From positions 1 through 6,979 of the forward strand of contig JBBDIM010000043.1 in NCBI GenBank assembly GCA_040880405.1: DNA of 6,979 nt. The letters are read 5' to 3'. Made by a program: the position numbers and the translations under genes. This document shows positions 1 through 6,382 of this stretch, piece after piece. Below the pieces are notes generated by a model. It saw only the letters and a list, made by a program, of their open reading frames with translations. It was not told the origin of the DNA and did not search any database. Source of the stretch: JBBDIM01 sp040880405. Its GTDB lineage: Bacteria > Planctomycetota > Planctomycetia > Pirellulales > Pirellulaceae. The first letter of the stretch is position 1; each line of letters starts with the position of its first letter.

Positions 1-230
1 GCGCTGCTGGATCAATCGATGTTGGATTGGGCATGACACGACGAAACCCCGCCCGTATGAGGAAACAATCAACTTGACAAGCGACACAGTCGCTCTGCGT
101 TTCAAAAACAGACTTTGAGTAGATCGATGCTGCTCGATTAAATTGCGTCAGCCCTTTGGGCCTTGGATGAATTGGGTGATCCCCGCATCGGCTAGTCCAA
201 GCGCATGACGCGGATTGCACCCAAACAAAC
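1..230. other. Left-edge region with no recognisable gene
   Basis: I see no convincing gene here. Plus frame 1 is open from the window edge to a TGA at 34-36, giving an 11-residue tail that could be the end of a gene lying outside the window, but it is too short to identify. A small perfect hairpin, AGCGAC-ACA-GTCGCT at 80-94, has no T-run on either side, so it is not a convincing terminator for the leftward desulfurase gene that ends at 231. A TTGACA hexamer at 74-79 has no partner -10 box at normal spacing. No tRNA-like T-arm was seen. Confidence 0.5.
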
Positions 231-1376
231 TTACCGTTGGCGGCAAGATTCCCAGGCATGCACCAGCAGATCGACCGCTCGGTCGATCTCTTCCTCGGAG
301 GTGTACCAGCCGAGGCTCAAACGGATGGTTCCCTCGGTCTCGGGGGTGGTCAGTCCCATCGCCGCCAAAACCTTCGAAGTGCCACCCCGGAAGGTGTCGT
401 AAGACGCCTGGGTGTGAGCCTGGATCTCCGGCACTCGGCGTAACAGGTCGACCGCCGAGACGTCGGGAAAATTAACTGAGAGGGTGTTGGGCAACCGCGG
501 TGCGCGGCAGCCATGAAGAATCAACCCCGCGTGAATTGCCGCAAAGAGTTGGTTTTGCAGCCGATCGCGGAGTGTTTCGAGCCGAGCCCGTGACTCGTCG
601 AGGCATTTCCCCACCAGATTGGCGGCGGCCCCCATTCCGACCCACGCCATGGCGTTTTCCGTCCCGGCTCGGAGGCTCCGTTCGTTTCCGCCGCCATGGA
701 CCAGCGGGACCAGTGAGACCCCTTCCCGCACCAACAAGGCGGCGGCTCCCTTAGGGCCATAAAATTTGTGGGCGGAGATGCTCAGCAAATCGGCCCCCAA
801 CTGTTTCGCGTTGACCGGAATTTTTCCCGCCGCCTGGCAAGCATCGGTATGCAGCAAGACACCCTGGCGATGGCAGACTTCGGCCAACTGGCGAATCGGT
901 TGGATCACTCCGGTTTGGTCGTTCGCGAGGGCGATGCTTACCAACTTGGTGCTGGGGCGAATCGCTGCCGCAAGTGTTGCCGGATCGACTAGCCCTTGCC
1001 GATCGACCTCCAATTGCGTCACCTCGAACCCCAACTGCTTCACAAACCGCGCCGACTGCCGCACCGCCGCGTGCTCGACCTTCGAGATGATCAGGTGGGC
1101 CTTTTCCACGTTGGGAAGCGCGGAGAGCATCACCCCTTTGATCGCCAGATTACAACTCTCGGTCCCGCTGGCGGTGAAGATCACCTCGTCCGAGACGCCC
1201 CCCAGCAAAAACGCCACCTGCCCTCGCGCATCCTCCAGCGATTCCTCCACCGCTCTCGCGCCGGCGTACGTTGCCTGCGGAGAGGCGAAGTACTCCGCCA
1301 TGAAGGGGAGCATCGCCTCCTGCACACTTGGTGCGATCGGCGTGGTCGCGTTGTAATCGAGGTAAATCGGCTTCAT
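231..1376 (-). CDS. NifS/IscS-type cysteine desulfurase homologue lacking the catalytic cysteine
   Basis: This is a class V, fold-type I PLP enzyme of 381 residues, a normal length for group I desulfurases, which take sulfur from cysteine for Fe-S clusters or tRNA thiolation. Visible landmarks are the N-terminal LDYNATTPIAP, the cofactor loop SGTESCN (70-76), the active-site EHAAV (101-105), the PLP-contacting HTDACQ (176-181), the Schiff-base lysine in SAHKFYGPKG (Lys204) and GGGNERSLRAGTEN (228-241). The C-terminal loop that should read like GSACTSG reads QASYDTFRGG (323-332). From there to VLAAMG and IRLSLG it aligns with E. coli IscS without gaps, placing Tyr326 where IscS has Cys328. The other cysteines (75, 168, 180, 259, 290, 378) are elsewhere. 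The ATG at 1376 is chosen because the family begins at this point; an in-frame TTG at 1421 would add 15 unconserved residues. Neither start has a clear ribosome binding site. Family membership is secure; desulfurase activity is doubtful. Confidence 0.9.
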   Translation of the reverse strand: MKPIYLDYNATTPIAPSVQEAMLPFMAEYFASPQATYAGARAVEESLEDARGQVAFLLGGVSDEVIFTASGTESCNLAIKGVMLSALPNVEKAHLIISKVEHAAVRQSARFVKQLGFEVTQLEVDRQGLVDPATLAAAIRPSTKLVSIALANDQTGVIQPIRQLAEVCHRQGVLLHTDACQAAGKIPVNAKQLGADLLSISAHKFYGPKGAAALLVREGVSLVPLVHGGGNERSLRAGTENAMAWVGMGAAANLVGKCLDESRARLETLRDRLQNQLFAAIHAGLILHGCRAPRLPNTLSVNFPDVSAVDLLRRVPEIQAHTQASYDTFRGGTSKVLAAMGLTTPETEGTIRLSLGWYTSEEEIDRAVDLLVHAWESCRQR

Positions 1377-1465
1377 ACACGTTTTTTGGTGCGCGATAAC
1401 TCGCGGAACGAAAAGTTGCAATCGATTCGCGGCTTGCGCCGTCGGCAGGTTCTCACCCTGGGACC

Positions 1466-1483
1466 GCCGACGTCCCCGTCGGC
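1466..1483. repeat. Perfect 7-bp inverted repeat (possible dispersed palindrome)
   Basis: GCCGACG (1466-1472) and CGTCGGC (1477-1483) form a perfect 7-bp stem closed by the 4-base loop TCCC. It lies in the 129-bp gap between the small protein gene and the desulfurase homologue. No T-run follows on either strand, which argues against a simple intrinsic terminator. Two imperfect direct copies flank it: GCGGCTTGCGCC (1429-1440) and GCGGCTCACGCC (1501-1512), matching at 10 of 12 positions, and the second overlaps the end of the small gene. It may be a REP-like dispersed element, but one copy cannot prove that. Confidence 0.45.
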
Positions 1484-1505
1484 ATTTCCTCCACCGGTGT
1501 GCGGC

Positions 1506-1787
1506 TCACGCCTTGGGCAGCTCTCCCTCAAACCCAAATTCAACAAACATTTTGGGCGGCACGACTGCCGTAATCTTCAAGTAGCTGATCGCCGTGTAGG
1601 GAATAATCACCTGGCGGGCACCGAGTGAATCGGGCGTCTGCCTTTGAACCACCGCCGCGAACCCATCCAGCGCATACCCCACGAAGGGGATTTGTTCATT
1701 GAGTGTCGTGACGAGCACACCCCGCTTGGGCAAGTCTTTAGGCCAACGACGAAGCATTTCCAACCAGGCGTGAGGATCTTTAGGCAT
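1506..1787 (-). CDS. Small protein of unknown function (93 residues)
   Basis: I do not recognise a named family. The product is 93 residues and starts MPKDPHAWLEMLRRWPKDLP, a short amphipathic, basic stretch. A mainly hydrophobic, probably beta-rich body follows, with GVLVTTLNEQIPFVGYAL (23-40), RQVIIPYTAISYLKI (58-72) and a final MFVEFGFEG stretch (79-87). The alternation of short hydrophobic strands and turns could fit a small beta-barrel, but this is a guess from sequence alone. There is no signal peptide, membrane helix or cysteine. The ATG has no clear Shine-Dalgarno site. The gene is co-directional with the desulfurase homologue 129 bp downstream, so co-transcription is possible but not shown. 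Its reading frame looks protein-like compared with the arginine- and proline-rich overlapping frames, which is the main reason to call it a gene. Confidence 0.65.
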   Translation of the reverse strand: MPKDPHAWLEMLRRWPKDLPKRGVLVTTLNEQIPFVGYALDGFAAVVQRQTPDSLGARQVIIPYTAISYLKITAVVPPKMFVEFGFEGELPKA

Positions 1788-2020
1788 GCCAGCGATCTAG
1801 TGGGTGGTGAGGAGATGGGGACTCGGGAACCAGCGGCAACATAAGCCAAGTGGCATAGGACGCCATAGAACCCAGTTCGGCGCGCCGTAGTCTTGCTGAA
1901 CAGAAATGTTAACGGGGTCGATCCATCCGGTAGTTGTGGTATGTTCCGCCCAGGGGGTACTCCCGGAACGATCCCCCAAACACCCATTTCTCCAAGTTGA
2001 CTCGATTCGCGACAAAGGGC

Positions 2021-2049
2021 TCGACTTTTCCGGCAAACTGGGTGATAAT
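2021..2049 (+). promoter_or_regulatory. Candidate sigma-70-type promoter for the DUF1559 gene
   Basis: TCGACT (2021-2026, 4 of 6 to TTGACA) and GATAAT (2044-2049, 5 of 6 to TATAAT) are separated by exactly 17 bp. This predicts a start near 2056 and an untranslated leader of about 47 bases before the ATG at 2103. It is a consensus match only, and planctomycete promoters are not well enough defined to make it more than a candidate. Confidence 0.35.
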
Positions 2050-2088
2050 TTCACTTGGCCCAGCTAATCTCGTCTATTCCGACTCTAA

Positions 2089-2095
2089 AGGAAAG
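2089..2095 (+). promoter_or_regulatory. Ribosome binding site for the DUF1559 gene
   Basis: AGGAAAG lies about 8-10 bases before the ATG at 2103. It supports that start over the in-frame TTG at 2055, which would add 16 residues ahead of the prepilin-like leader and spoil the short basic leader typical of this family. Confidence 0.6.
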
Positions 2096-2102
2096 TCTTG
2101 TC

Positions 2103-3092
2103 ATGGTAACGCGTCGCTCGGGCTTTACGCTCGTGGAACTGTTGGTGGTGATCGCCATCATTGGAATCTTGGTGGGGTTGACCCTGCCGGCCGTTAATAT
2201 GGCCCGCGAAGCGGCTAGGCGGACCCAGTGCATCAACAATATGAAGCAATTGGGACTGGCGATTGCCAACAAGACAACAAATCATCCAAAAGGTGAAATG
2301 CCGGCTTACATGTCGTGGCGTCCGGAAATCGCTCCCGCGGATCGAACGGCGTACGATAATTGGACCGCTGCGGCGGATCCACCACCAATCATCGGTTGGG
2401 TAACACCTTTACTCACTGAAATCGAAAGGGCCGATCTCGCCGACGTTCTCCGAGATGTGAATCATGATACCCGGGAATTGAACGGCCAGATGTTGAAGAT
2501 TCTGATCTGCCCCAGCGATCCGGTATCCGATGGTGAACCCAACCCTAATAGCTACGTCGCGAACGGTGGATTCTACAATAATTTTTCAGCGGCGGCGTCT
2601 GAAATTGACAGGCCGGCCCGTGGTGCCTGGAGTGATAAAAGTTCGCTACAGGGGGTGAAAGATGTCACCATGACCAGTTCGAGCTTCAAGGATGGGATGT
2701 CGAACACTATCATGTTGTCAGAACGGGTTCGCCTGTACGATATTTTCTACGATGCGGCGGTCACGCCTACTCCGCTCGTCGGGACACTTCAGAGCAATCC
2801 GCCGCGATGGAATATTCAGCAGGTTTCCGATATTCCGGTGGAAATCCAAACAGGGATTCATTGGGCCGATCCCATGAGTGCCCTCCATGGCGAGTTTGGC
2901 CGGGAAGATTCGATTGAAGTACCGTCCAGTTATCACAACGACGCAGTGATTGCGTTAATGGCCGATGGCAGCGCTCGCCCCCTAAACAATGACATCGATC
3001 CCTTGGTGTATGGTCGCTTGCTGACGTCAAACGGTCGAAAAACTGGAAGCGGCTTTCAAGCTATCCCCCTGAACGAAGCCTCTTTCGAATAG
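2103..3092 (+). CDS. DUF1559 protein with prepilin-type N-terminal cleavage/methylation motif
   Basis: The protein is 329 residues, typical for DUF1559 (SBP_bac_10), a family multiplied in planctomycetes and of unclear role. The N-terminus is a type IV pilin-like class III signal: basic leader MVTRRSG, cleavage expected between Gly7 and Phe8, Glu12 at mature position +5, then the hydrophobic helix LLVVIAIIGILVGLTLPAV (13-31). The DUF1559 hallmarks follow in order: AREAARRTQCINNMKQLGLA (34-53), LICPSDP (134-140), SYVANGG (150-156), DGMSNTIMLSE (197-207) and the C-terminal MADGSARPLNNDID (286-299). Prepilin peptidase processing and export as a pseudopilin-like surface or envelope protein are inferred from the motif. 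No pilus assembly genes are nearby, and the gene stands alone with a candidate promoter and a strong terminator. By eye its base composition is less GC-rich than tadA and polX. Family assignment is very secure; biological role unknown. Confidence 0.95.
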   Translation: MVTRRSGFTLVELLVVIAIIGILVGLTLPAVNMAREAARRTQCINNMKQLGLAIANKTTNHPKGEMPAYMSWRPEIAPADRTAYDNWTAAADPPPIIGWVTPLLTEIERADLADVLRDVNHDTRELNGQMLKILICPSDPVSDGEPNPNSYVANGGFYNNFSAAASEIDRPARGAWSDKSSLQGVKDVTMTSSSFKDGMSNTIMLSERVRLYDIFYDAAVTPTPLVGTLQSNPPRWNIQQVSDIPVEIQTGIHWADPMSALHGEFGREDSIEVPSSYHNDAVIALMADGSARPLNNDIDPLVYGRLLTSNGRKTGSGFQAIPLNEASFE

Positions 3093-3131
3093 TCAGCGAC
3101 CAAATCACAACCCACACCAAAACCAACCCCC

Positions 3132-3166
3132 AGCGGCCGTCCCCACGGATAGGCCGCTTTTTCTTT
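3132..3166 (+). terminator. Intrinsic (Rho-independent) terminator after the DUF1559 gene
   Basis: AGCGGCC (3132-3138) pairs perfectly with GGCCGCT (3152-3158). An inner TCC/GGA pairing can extend the stem, and TTTTTCTTT (3158-3166) follows at once. It lies 40 bp after the DUF1559 stop codon. It ends only 4 bases before the ribosome binding site of tadA, so it also sits in the tadA leader if any transcript reads through. Confidence 0.85.
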
Positions 3167-3170
3167 CCCC

Positions 3171-3176
3171 AAGGAA
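3171..3176 (+). promoter_or_regulatory. Ribosome binding site supporting the TTG start of tadA
   Basis: AAGGAA sits 7 bases before the TTG at 3184. The first in-frame ATG (3253) lies inside the conserved first helix of TadA and has no comparable site, so this motif decides the start. Confidence 0.65.
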
Positions 3177-3183
3177 CTGCCGC

Positions 3184-3696
3184 TTGATCGATCATTCCGA
3201 CCCTAACGACGAGCCGGAGCCGTTGGAGCTGCCTGATATCCATGAGATCTACATGCAGATGGCCCTGGCCCAGGCCGAAGAGGCGGAGCGGGCGGGTGAG
3301 GTCCCGGTCGGGGCGGTGATTGTGCATCAGGCCCGGGTGATCGCCGCCGCCTCGAATCAGCGCGAGATGCTCCGCGATCCGACCGCCCACGCGGAGATGA
3401 TCGCAATCACGCAGGCCGCTGAGGCCCTCGGGAGTTGGCGACTGGAGGACTGCGTGCTGTATGTCACGCTGGAACCCTGCCCGATGTGTGCCGGGGCGAT
3501 CGTCCAGGCGCGGATTCCAACGGTCGTCTACGGAGCGACCGACCCCAAGGCGGGCGCGGTCGATTCCCTGTTCCACCTGTTGGACGATGCCCGGTTGAAC
3601 CACCGCTGCGAGGTGATCGCCGGGGTGCTGGCCAAACGGTGCGGGCAAGTCCTCACCGATTTCTTCCGCCAGCGCCGCGCCGAAGGGAAGAAGTAG
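3184..3696 (+). CDS. tadA: tRNA-specific adenosine deaminase
   Basis: TadA deaminates adenosine 34 of tRNA-Arg(ACG) to inosine in the cytoplasm, allowing wobble decoding. The 170-residue product matches the E. coli enzyme (about 167 residues) along its length. The core begins EIYMQMALAQAEEAERAGEV (21-40), followed by PVGAVIV (41-47). The zinc/catalytic site is complete: TAHAEM with His69 as zinc ligand and Glu71 as proton shuttle, then LEPCPMCAGA with Cys99 and Cys102. The substrate-loop NHR (139-141) and the C-terminal DFFRQRR (159-165) are also typical. Translation probably begins at TTG, giving an acidic 20-residue N-terminal tail before the conserved helix; an ATG at 3253 is possible but would remove part of that helix. 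The gene ends 2 bp before polX, whose ribosome binding site lies in its last codons, so the two are probably one operon with coupled translation. No separate promoter is visible between the upstream terminator and the start. Confidence 0.95.
   Translation: MIDHSDPNDEPEPLELPDIHEIYMQMALAQAEEAERAGEVPVGAVIVHQARVIAAASNQREMLRDPTAHAEMIAITQAAEALGSWRLEDCVLYVTLEPCPMCAGAIVQARIPTVVYGATDPKAGAVDSLFHLLDDARLNHRCEVIAGVLAKRCGQVLTDFFRQRRAEGKK
3683..3690 (+). promoter_or_regulatory. Ribosome binding site for polX inside the end of tadA
   Basis: AAGGGAAG lies 8 bases before the ATG at 3699 and within the last codons of tadA. It supports the ATG at 3699 as the polX start, although the polX frame is open back to about 3435 inside tadA. 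Confidence 0.6.
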
Positions 3697-3698
3697 CG

Positions 3699-5429
3699 AT
3701 GAACAACGCCCAAATCGCCGCCCGTTTCGAGCAACTCGCCGACCTATTGGAGTTCGACGGAGCCAACGCCTTCCGCATCCGGGCCTACCGCAACGCGGCC
3801 CGGACCATCGAGAACCTGCCCCGCCAGATCGCCGATTTGGTTGAAGACGGGGAGGACCTGACGAAGCTAGAGGGGATCGGCAAGGACTTGGCCGAGAAGT
3901 GCGTGGCGTTGGTCGAGACGGGTCAGCTCAAACAGTTGGACGAGTTGCTGGAGAAAATCCCCCACAGTGTCCTCGCGATGCTGCGAATCCCCGGGCTCGG
4001 CCCCAAAAAGGCGGCCGTGCTGTACCACGAACTGAAGGTCGCCAATCTGGAGGACCTGCGTCTGGCCTGCGAGCAGCACCGAGTTCGCGAGCTAAAAGGT
4101 TTCGCGGCTAAGACGGAACAAACCATCCTGGAGGGGATCGACTTGGCCGCGACAGCGGATGACCGGGTTTACTGGGCCACGGCCGATCAGATTGTGTACT
4201 CTCTGCTGGAACACCTGAAATCGTGTTCAGCCATCGAGAAGATTGAGGCGGCCGGTAGTTACCGCCGCGGCCAGGAGACGGTCGGCGATATCGATATCCT
4301 CACCGTCTCCACCGAGGTAGAACCGGTAATGGACCGCCTGGCGGAGTTCCCCGAGCTCGATACGATCTTGGCGCGGGGAGACACCAAGATGTCGATCCGG
4401 CTGACCGACGGGATGCAGGTCGACCTGCGCGTCGTCCCAGCAGAGAGCTTCGGCGCGGCCCTGCAATACTTTACCGGCTCCAAGCAACACAACGTCAAGG
4501 TCCGGGGTATCGCCAAGCAGAAGGGGCTGAAGATCAACGAGTATGGTGTTTATCGTCTGCACGAAGACGCCGAGCCGGAATATGTGGCCGGCAAAACGGA
4601 GGAGGAGGTTTACGCTACGCTTGACCTGCCCTGGTTCCCACCGGAACTGCGCGAAAACCGGGACGAGTTCCAGTGGGTCACCGCCGATGGCCCCCGGCTG
4701 ATTGAACTGGAGGACATCCGCGGTGATCTCCACATGCACACCACGGCGACCGACGGCAAGCATAGCCTGGAACAAATGGCCCAGGCCGCTATCGAGTTCG
4801 GCCATCAGTACATCGCCATCACCGACCACTCGCAACGGGTCTCGATGGCCAACGGCCTAACCGCCGAGCGTTTGCTCGATCAATGGAAGCAAATCGACCA
4901 ACTCAACGAGAAGCTGGACGGAAAAATCCTGGTGCTCAAGGGGATCGAGTGCGACATCTTGGAACAGGGTGGCATGGACCTGCCGGACGACGTGTTGGCC
5001 AAGGCGGACTGGGTGATCGCCAGCATCCATTACGGGCAGAAACAACCGCGTGCGCAAATCACCGACCGGATTCTCGGGGCCCTCAACAACCCGCACGTCA
5101 CGATGCTGGCTCACCCGACCGGACGATTGCTCAACCGACGGCCCCCCTATGAGGTTGACCTGGAGGCGGTTTTCCAAGCCGCGAAGGAAAACCACAAGCT
5201 GCTCGAACTCAACGCGAACCCAGCCCGGTTGGACTTGAACGACGTCCATTGCCACGCGGCCCAATCGCAAGGCATCCCCCTGGTCATCAACAGCGACGCC
5301 CACAGCATCGACGGCCTGGGAGTCCTCCGCTACGGCATCAAACAGGCCCGGCGAGGCTACCTGCAGAAGCAGGACGTCGCCAACACCAAGACCTGGAAAC
5401 AGATTCAGAAGCTGCTGGGACGCGGCTAA
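3699..5429 (+). CDS. polX: Family X DNA polymerase with C-terminal PHP domain (PolX)
   Basis: The product is 576 residues, close to the B. subtilis PolX length (about 570). Bacterial PolX fills short gaps in DNA repair and has 3'-5' exonuclease activity from its PHP domain. Order of domains: N-terminal 8-kDa-like region with helix-hairpin-helix motifs (LEGIGKDLAEK, 57-67; IPGLGPKKAA, 97-106); the nucleotidyltransferase palm with GSYRRGQETVGDIDIL (186-201), metal-binding Asp197 and Asp199 plus the third aspartate in VDLRVV (Asp242); the thumb-like FTGSKQHN (258-265); and the PHP domain from about 340. The PHP metal ligands look complete: His345 and His347 (HMH), Asp352, His377 (TDHS), Glu417 (GIECDIL), His444 (SIHYG), His472 (AHPTGR), Asp533 and His535 (SDAHS). 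Both activities should therefore be intact. The start at 3699 matches the family N-terminus and follows tadA by 2 bp. The gene converges on the isomerase gene 8 bp after its stop, with no terminator hairpin visible there. Confidence 0.96.
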   Translation: MNNAQIAARFEQLADLLEFDGANAFRIRAYRNAARTIENLPRQIADLVEDGEDLTKLEGIGKDLAEKCVALVETGQLKQLDELLEKIPHSVLAMLRIPGLGPKKAAVLYHELKVANLEDLRLACEQHRVRELKGFAAKTEQTILEGIDLAATADDRVYWATADQIVYSLLEHLKSCSAIEKIEAAGSYRRGQETVGDIDILTVSTEVEPVMDRLAEFPELDTILARGDTKMSIRLTDGMQVDLRVVPAESFGAALQYFTGSKQHNVKVRGIAKQKGLKINEYGVYRLHEDAEPEYVAGKTEEEVYATLDLPWFPPELRENRDEFQWVTADGPRLIELEDIRGDLHMHTTATDGKHSLEQMAQAAIEFGHQYIAITDHSQRVSMANGLTAERLLDQWKQIDQLNEKLDGKILVLKGIECDILEQGGMDLPDDVLAKADWVIASIHYGQKQPRAQITDRILGALNNPHVTMLAHPTGRLLNRRPPYEVDLEAVFQAAKENHKLLELNANPARLDLNDVHCHAAQSQGIPLVINSDAHSIDGLGVLRYGIKQARRGYLQKQDVANTKTWKQIQKLLGRG

Positions 5430-5437
5430 GCTTCGAT

Positions 5438-6346
5438 TTACGTCCCCATGATCTTGCGCATCTCTTCGAGATGCTTAGGACACTCGACCCGCGGATCACC
5501 CTTCTCTTCGAACTCCAGGACCACGAACCCGCGATAGTTCGCCGCGCGAAAAATCTCCGCGAGTCGGGCGTAATCGGCCGGGTGTTTGACTTTGTCCGGG
5601 CCGGAGACCACCACTTTCACCTGGATGTTCAAGGCGTATGGGGCGCACTCGGCGATTTCTTCGTAAATCCGATCGCTGTGGAAGTTGCCGGTGTCGAGAT
5701 TGATGCCCAACCAATCGCTTTGGACATCCCGCACGATTTTCAATAAACCCTCGGCGGTGCTGGTCGGGCCGCCATGGTTTTCCAGGGCGAGAAACACACC
5801 CCGCTGGGCAGCGTACTCGCACACTTCCTGTAAGCCCTCGACCATCAACTGGTGGGACTCCTCGGCCGAGACCCCTTGTTTTTGGTGACCGGCGAAGATC
5901 CGAATGACCGGCGCGGAGAGGACCACCGCCTTATCGATCCAGTCCTTCACGTGAGCGATTTCCTCGTCGCGTTTCTCCCCTGCGGGAAAGCAGAAGTCGT
6001 TGCGGATGGCGGTACCGGAGATGGTCAGACCGAGGCGAAAGGCCTCCCCTTTCAGACCGATCAGATACTCGTCGCTCGGGTTCTCGGGAAAGTAGTACGA
6101 GGTGAGTTCGGTGCCCTCCAACTGAAATTCTGCGCAGTCCTTGATGAATTCGGAGAGCGTGAACTCGGAATCCTTGGCCGTGAGCAAGCCCCGATAGCTA
6201 TACGCCGCCAAGCTGTATTTGAACTTTGGCCGAGTCCTACCGGAGATCGGCTCGGCCGACATGGTGGGTGACGCGAGTGCCGCCGCCATTGCAGTCGCGG
6301 CGGTCATCCGGAGCATCTGACGGCGATTAAGCGAATCGGGTTTCAT
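5438..6346 (-). CDS. Tat-exported sugar phosphate isomerase/epimerase-like protein (xylose isomerase-like TIM barrel)
   Basis: The 302-residue protein begins with a twin-arginine signal: NRRQMLRM (7-14), then an alanine-rich hydrophobic stretch, with possible cleavage after Ala25 (ALA) or Ala31. The mature part is an AP-endonuclease-2/xylose isomerase-like TIM barrel. Probable metal ligands and active-site residues are Glu189 and His191 in LALENHGG, Asp218 and His223 in NLDTGNFH, Gln242/Lys244 in NIQVKV, and Glu278 or Glu280 in VLEFEE. Relatives include sugar and inositol isomerases and epimerases; the substrate cannot be told from sequence. Export in a folded, metal-loaded state is implied by the Tat signal, and carbohydrate processing outside the cytoplasm is an inference. 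GGAG at 6354-6357 (minus strand) lies 7 bases before the ATG and supports the start. The HTTM gene ends 36 bp upstream, so the two are probably co-transcribed. Confidence 0.92.
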   Translation of the reverse strand: MKPDSLNRRQMLRMTAATAMAAALASPTMSAEPISGRTRPKFKYSLAAYSYRGLLTAKDSEFTLSEFIKDCAEFQLEGTELTSYYFPENPSDEYLIGLKGEAFRLGLTISGTAIRNDFCFPAGEKRDEEIAHVKDWIDKAVVLSAPVIRIFAGHQKQGVSAEESHQLMVEGLQEVCEYAAQRGVFLALENHGGPTSTAEGLLKIVRDVQSDWLGINLDTGNFHSDRIYEEIAECAPYALNIQVKVVVSGPDKVKHPADYARLAEIFRAANYRGFVVLEFEEKGDPRVECPKHLEEMRKIMGT

Positions 6347-6353
6347 ACTGAAT

Positions 6354-6357
6354 CTCC
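6354..6357 (-). promoter_or_regulatory. Ribosome binding site for the isomerase-like gene
   Basis: On the minus strand GGAG lies 7 bases before the ATG at 6346. It is one of the few clear Shine-Dalgarno sites on this strand. Confidence 0.55.
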
Positions 6358-6382
6358 ACTCACAGGGGACTTGGCTGGCGGG

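Larger units (their letters stand above)
1788..2102. other. Divergent intergenic region, 315 bp
   Basis: This stretch separates the leftward small-protein gene from the rightward DUF1559 gene, so it should carry promoters for both. I see one sigma-70-like candidate for the rightward gene near 2021-2049 and none that is convincing for the leftward gene. The open frames across it are low-complexity antisense or shifted frames with no recognisable protein features. A G/C-rich patch at 1943-1977 can fold, with GTTCCG/CGGAAC and GGGGG/CCCCC pairings that interleave. There is also a 10-bp palindrome, CGGCGCGCCG, at 1878-1887. Confidence 0.5.

Noticed and set aside
1..36. Possible C-terminal tail of a plus-strand gene ending at TGA 34-36
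   Set aside because: Only 11 codons are visible, with no identifiable motif; it could be chance.
74..79. Perfect TTGACA hexamer
   Set aside because: No -10-like hexamer occurs at 16-18 bp spacing, and there is no plus-strand gene nearby.
80..94. Six-bp perfect hairpin downstream of the desulfurase homologue
   Set aside because: No T-run follows on either strand, and it is about 140 bp past the stop codon, so it is not supported as its terminator.
399..401. The Tyr codon of the desulfurase homologue as a simple sequencing error for Cys
   Set aside because: Not fully excluded, but neighbouring loop residues also depart from the canonical motif, so a single miscalled base would not restore a normal loop.
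996..1628. Long plus-strand open frame (about 210 codons) opposite the desulfurase homologue
   Set aside because: It is rich in Arg, His and Pro, has no recognisable motif, and lies antisense to a gene with clear conserved motifs; it is a GC-driven shadow frame.
1607..1987. Minus-strand open frame of about 126 codons overlapping the small protein gene
   Set aside because: Its composition is not protein-like in the overlap, and the 1506-1787 frame is a better candidate; both cannot easily be real.
3061..3648. Minus-strand open frame of about 195 codons across tadA
   Set aside because: It is antisense to the well-supported tadA, crosses the terminator region, and has no protein-like features.
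4227..4835. Minus-strand open frame of about 202 codons inside polX
   Set aside because: It is antisense to the catalytic core of polX and is explained by the codon composition of that gene.
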